Below are positions 7,057 to 9,564 of a stretch of 9,564 nt of DNA, one piece after another. Position 1 is the first letter of the stretch, and each line of letters begins with the position of its first letter. The notes beneath the pieces are model-generated. The model did no database searches, was not told the origin of the DNA, and worked only from the letters and a program-made list of their open reading frames with translations. The position numbers and the translations under genes are program-made. The stretch is from NCBI GenBank assembly GCA_011057845.1, contig DSDB01000262.1, positions 1-9,564 on the forward strand, read 5' to 3'. This DNA comes from Phycisphaerales bacterium (GTDB taxonomy: Bacteria > Planctomycetota > Phycisphaerae > Sedimentisphaerales > Anaerobacaceae).

Positions 7057-8478
7057 TCAGCGGCCGTCGCCGGCAGCCGTAATCCGCAGGGCGATATCGC
7101 TGTCATAGGCCGGCGATTCCAGCTTTCGGACACCGCCTGCGTGATCGAACGCTTCACGGGCGGCTATCTGGCCCGTTTTGGTGTCAACCCAGTGTGCTCG
7201 GTAGCGGCCCTGCGGCAGTTCCACCTGCAGATCCACCCGGCTGCCGCCGTTGATGTAGATGGCGTAGGCCCGGCCCTTCTGCACGAGGGCCCGGGCGGTC
7301 GTCTTGTCCGGCAGGCTGCCTTTGATCACCGAGTTGTCCGGCTCCATGCGGATGAAATCGAAACCGGCCATGAACTCTTTGAGTATCTCAAGTTGCTTGC
7401 GAAATATCGGACCTCCGCCGCCGGGTGCGTCAATCAGGCCCTGGCCGTCTTCGTGGCCGACGCTGAAGGAGTAATCCAGATTGCTGAAGGAGCCGCCGCC
7501 GGCGATGATGAAATCCCATGCCTCCAGGCGGTAGGCCTTCGGCTCCCTGCCTGAAAAGCCCGTCTCATCGTCGCCGATGACGCGGTTGAGGCCCCAGTTC
7601 TCCTCGACGGCAATGGGCGGCTTGGCGTAGTGGAAGTTGAGAATCGACACCAACGGGTCAGGATCGACGACCTTCTGCGACTTGTTGGCGATATTCTGCG
7701 CAATCAGGTGCTTAACGCCCAGCGACTTCTCGGTCTCGGAAATGACCCGGGCGATATGCGCCTGCCAGTCGAGCATCACTCCGCCGAAGTACGGCTCGTT
7801 GCATATCTCATAGTAGAGATTGTCGAAGTCCTTCAGTTCGGTGACGATTTTGCGGACCATGTCGTCCTGAACCGCCAGAAGCTCGGGGTGCTTGAGCGTA
7901 TAGACCTCGGTTCGCGGCATGGTCCCAATGCCGTTGACGTTGTTGGCGGCGTTCATGGGGCTCAGCGCCCACATGCTGTCCTCGTAGAACGGGCAGAACA
8001 GCACGAGTTCCACAACGACCCCGCGTTTGCCGGCCTCCCCCACGAAGCCCTTCAACCGCGAGAAATACGTCGGATCCCACCGGGTCAGGTCGAACTTGTT
8101 GCCCCCATTGGCGTAGCCCGGCGTGCTGCCGCGGGCCCAGGGACAGACCAGCCGGCCCGCCGCCGGGGCCAGCGTATTGTTCGTGATCTTGAAGGCGCCG
8201 ACCGGTTCACAATAGGCCCCGCTGAAGGTCCGTGTCTGGTTGAATTCGTGCGATTCGAGCACGGCAAGGTATTTGGTGTAGTCGAAATCGCTGTTGAGAA
8301 CCGCGCCGTAGTGCTCGCCCGAGGTTATCAGGATTGTGGGTTTGCCGCGCCACAGGAAGTAGTGTGGATTGTCCGGATGCAGCCGGATCGGTTCCGCCGC
8401 CCATCCAGTCGCCGAGACCATCATCCCAACGAGAGCTACCGCCAACACCCTGTAGACCGAACTGACATAAGTGGCCAT
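7057..8478 (-). CDS. Secreted glycoside hydrolase, TIM-barrel (clan A-like) with C-terminal beta domain
   Basis: The 473-residue protein has a signal peptide (residues 1 to about 28; hydrophobic VLAVALVGMMV, then ATGWAA before EPIRL). The next domain begins with HYFLWRGKPTILITSGEHYGA, an N-terminal pattern seen in DUF4038-type and GH5-like barrels. YYEICNEPY (222-230) supplies a clan A acid/base candidate, E228 in NEP. GDDETGF (302-308) supplies a nucleophile candidate, E305, about 77 residues later. The C-terminal 85 residues or so (YAIYINGGSRVDLQVELP, then YRAHWVDTKTG) resemble the small beta domain annotated as collagen-binding-like in DUF4038 proteins. The substrate cannot be named; plant, algal or host glycans are all possible. 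The ATG is supported by AGAGGTG just upstream (8483-8489). It lies 66 bp after the TPR gene and is followed by the FG-GAP gene, so the three may be read together. Confidence 0.8.
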   Translation of the reverse strand: MATYVSSVYRVLAVALVGMMVSATGWAAEPIRLHPDNPHYFLWRGKPTILITSGEHYGAVLNSDFDYTKYLAVLESHEFNQTRTFSGAYCEPVGAFKITNNTLAPAAGRLVCPWARGSTPGYANGGNKFDLTRWDPTYFSRLKGFVGEAGKRGVVVELVLFCPFYEDSMWALSPMNAANNVNGIGTMPRTEVYTLKHPELLAVQDDMVRKIVTELKDFDNLYYEICNEPYFGGVMLDWQAHIARVISETEKSLGVKHLIAQNIANKSQKVVDPDPLVSILNFHYAKPPIAVEENWGLNRVIGDDETGFSGREPKAYRLEAWDFIIAGGGSFSNLDYSFSVGHEDGQGLIDAPGGGGPIFRKQLEILKEFMAGFDFIRMEPDNSVIKGSLPDKTTARALVQKGRAYAIYINGGSRVDLQVELPQGRYRAHWVDTKTGQIAAREAFDHAGGVRKLESPAYDSDIALRITAAGDGR

Positions 8479-8482
8479 ACAA

Positions 8483-8489
8483 CACCTCT
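8483..8489 (-). promoter_or_regulatory. Ribosome binding site of the glycoside hydrolase gene
   Basis: AGAGGTG on the minus strand; its AGAGG core lies 6 nt before the ATG at 8478. It supports that start, which is also the one that gives a complete signal peptide. Confidence 0.65.
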
Positions 8490-8544
8490 ACAAAAACGCC
8501 ATTACGGTTGATTCCAATTCCGCCGGATCGTCCCGGCCCGGTCG

Positions 8545-9564
8545 TTACTTCTTCAATGCACGCTGGATGGCGTCAATCTGCTCCGGGGGCACGGCGACGC
8601 CCAGATCGCGTGCCTTTGTCAGGTGGGCCCAGGCCGATTCGAGTTGCCCGAGCCGGTAGCAGGCGTACGCCAGCCCGTAGTGCCCATCACCCAGTTCGGG
8701 CTGTAACTCCACGGCCCGCGCATAGGCCTTCGCGGCCGAGCCGAAATCCTCCTGTCGCAGACAGGCCGATCCCAGGTTGTAGTGAATGGAGGCGTCGTCC
8801 GGTCGCAGAGCGGCGGCTCGTCGATAGTGCTCGGCCGCCGCTTCATACCGTTGCCGCGTGAAGTAGACATTGCCCAGATTCGCCCACGCAGCCGCCATCT
8901 GCGGGTCCAGCGACAAGGCCTTGCTGTACGCGGCAATTTCATCCTCCGTACGCCCCAACCGGTTGTAGCACACCGCCAGCCCGAAGTAGGCCTCCGCCAG
9001 ATTCGGCTCCAGCTTCAGTGCCGTGTTGAATCGCGCCACGGCCGTCTGGATATCGCCCATCCGTGTGTAGACATCGCCCATCTGGCTCTGGATCTCGGCG
9101 TTCTTCGGTGCGCCGGCCGCCACCCGTTTCAATTGCGACAGGGCCTCGGGATACTTGCCCTGCCGGGTGTAGGCGATGGCCAGATTGCGATAGGCATCGA
9201 CGTAGTCCGGGTCCAGCTCCAGGGCGTAAAGGTACTCTGTAACGGCTTCGCTATCCCGACCGGCCTCGCCCAGCGCGTTGCCCAGGTTGTTGCGCGTCTT
9301 GGCGTCTTTGGGATTGATCTGAAGGGCCGCGTTGTACTCCTCGATGGCCTCGCCGAGCCGTCCGCTTCGCAGGAACAGATTGCCCAGGTTCGTGCGGGCC
9401 TCGCCCAGCGTGGGCGTAACCTCCACCGCCCGCGCAAAGGCCATCATCGCCGCCTCGGCATCGCCGACCTCGACGTAACTGTTGCCCAGATTGTTGAAGA
9501 AGCAGCCCAGCGTCTGCAAGGGGTTAAGGTTCTTCAGATAGATCGTCCGCTCGTCATTGGGCAC
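8545..9564 (-). CDS. TPR repeat protein, C-terminal part, 5' end beyond window
   Basis: The frame is open to the last base of the window. The first codon there is GTG, read here as valine, so the true start is probably outside. The 339 visible residues are almost wholly tetratricopeptide repeats. Eight units begin at about residues 21, 55, 89, 123, 157, 191, 225 and 259, exactly 34 residues apart with no insertions. A partial ninth begins at 293. Most carry the NLGN(x)Y/F helix A pattern and the A(x)(x)Y(x)(x)A(L/V)x(L/I)xP helix B pattern. TPR superhelices bind peptides or other proteins; no enzyme domain is visible here. The last 25 residues form a short helix ending in ALKK, with a TAA stop. 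What precedes the repeats (a signal peptide, membrane segments or an enzyme) is not visible, so the role is unknown. It is upstream of, and in line with, the glycoside hydrolase gene. Confidence 0.88.
   Translation of the reverse strand: MPNDERTIYLKNLNPLQTLGCFFNNLGNSYVEVGDAEAAMMAFARAVEVTPTLGEARTNLGNLFLRSGRLGEAIEEYNAALQINPKDAKTRNNLGNALGEAGRDSEAVTEYLYALELDPDYVDAYRNLAIAYTRQGKYPEALSQLKRVAAGAPKNAEIQSQMGDVYTRMGDIQTAVARFNTALKLEPNLAEAYFGLAVCYNRLGRTEDEIAAYSKALSLDPQMAAAWANLGNVYFTRQRYEAAAEHYRRAAALRPDDASIHYNLGSACLRQEDFGSAAKAYARAVELQPELGDGHYGLAYACYRLGQLESAWAHLTKARDLGVAVPPEQIDAIQRALKK

Noticed and set aside
6112..7554. 480-codon open frame on the plus strand
   Set aside because: It lies opposite the FG-GAP gene, the gap and part of the hydrolase gene. 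The protein reads as low-complexity Arg/Val/Gln/His-rich sequence with no family motif, as expected of an antisense frame in GC-rich DNA.
7630..8511. 293-codon open frame on the plus strand opposite the hydrolase
   Set aside because: An antisense shadow without motifs; the minus strand has a signal peptide, NEP motif and ribosome binding site.
8522..8537. Possible terminator hairpin (GCCGG-6 nt-CCGGC) after the TPR gene
   Set aside because: The stem is only 5 bp and no T-run follows; such stems arise by chance in GC-rich DNA.
1..9564. CRISPR arrays, tRNA or rRNA genes, insertion sequences, attachment sites
   Set aside because: No spaced direct repeats, tRNA-like cloverleaf, transposase motif or terminal inverted repeats were seen; coding density is high and all genes run one way.

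Overview
The window holds seven genes, all on the minus strand, so transcription runs from high to low coordinates. Base composition is GC-rich. The content is a Gram-negative lipid A / lipopolysaccharide set placed next to secreted or repeat-rich proteins: a glycoside hydrolase, an FG-GAP/VCBS repeat protein and a TPR protein. LpxI in place of LpxH, together with this gene mix, fits a diderm such as a member of the Planctomycetota (possibly Phycisphaerae-like) or a related PVC lineage. That placement is inference from gene content only; no rRNA or other marker gene is present.

Region by region, in the direction of transcription. 9564-8545: the C-terminal part of a TPR protein with eight exact 34-residue repeats plus a partial ninth, running in from beyond the window. 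8478-7057: an exported glycoside hydrolase with a TIM-barrel-like core and a small C-terminal beta domain. 6945-4570: a 791-residue exported FG-GAP/VCBS repeat protein, preceded by a 111-bp gap that contains a perfect 20-bp palindrome touching a -10-like hexamer. 4536-3469: a family 9 glycosyltransferase (heptosyltransferase-like). 3468-3289: a 180-bp gap carrying a strong sigma70-type promoter. 3288-2233: lpxD. 2213-1359: lpxI. 1323-1: a tandem-domain WaaP/Kdo-kinase-like protein that leaves the window before its stop codon.

The last three genes form a tight unit (gaps of 19 and 35 bp) behind the promoter at 3369-3396. LpxD adds the N-linked acyl chain to UDP-3-O-acyl-glucosamine. LpxI hydrolyses the resulting UDP-2,3-diacylglucosamine to lipid X. 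The kinase-like protein may phosphorylate the lipid A/Kdo/core sugar region. The glycosyltransferase just upstream could add core sugars. The main novelty candidate is this two-headed kinase: both halves keep the ATP-binding lysine, the catalytic aspartate and asparagine and a metal-binding aspartate, and it is encoded directly downstream of lpxD-lpxI.
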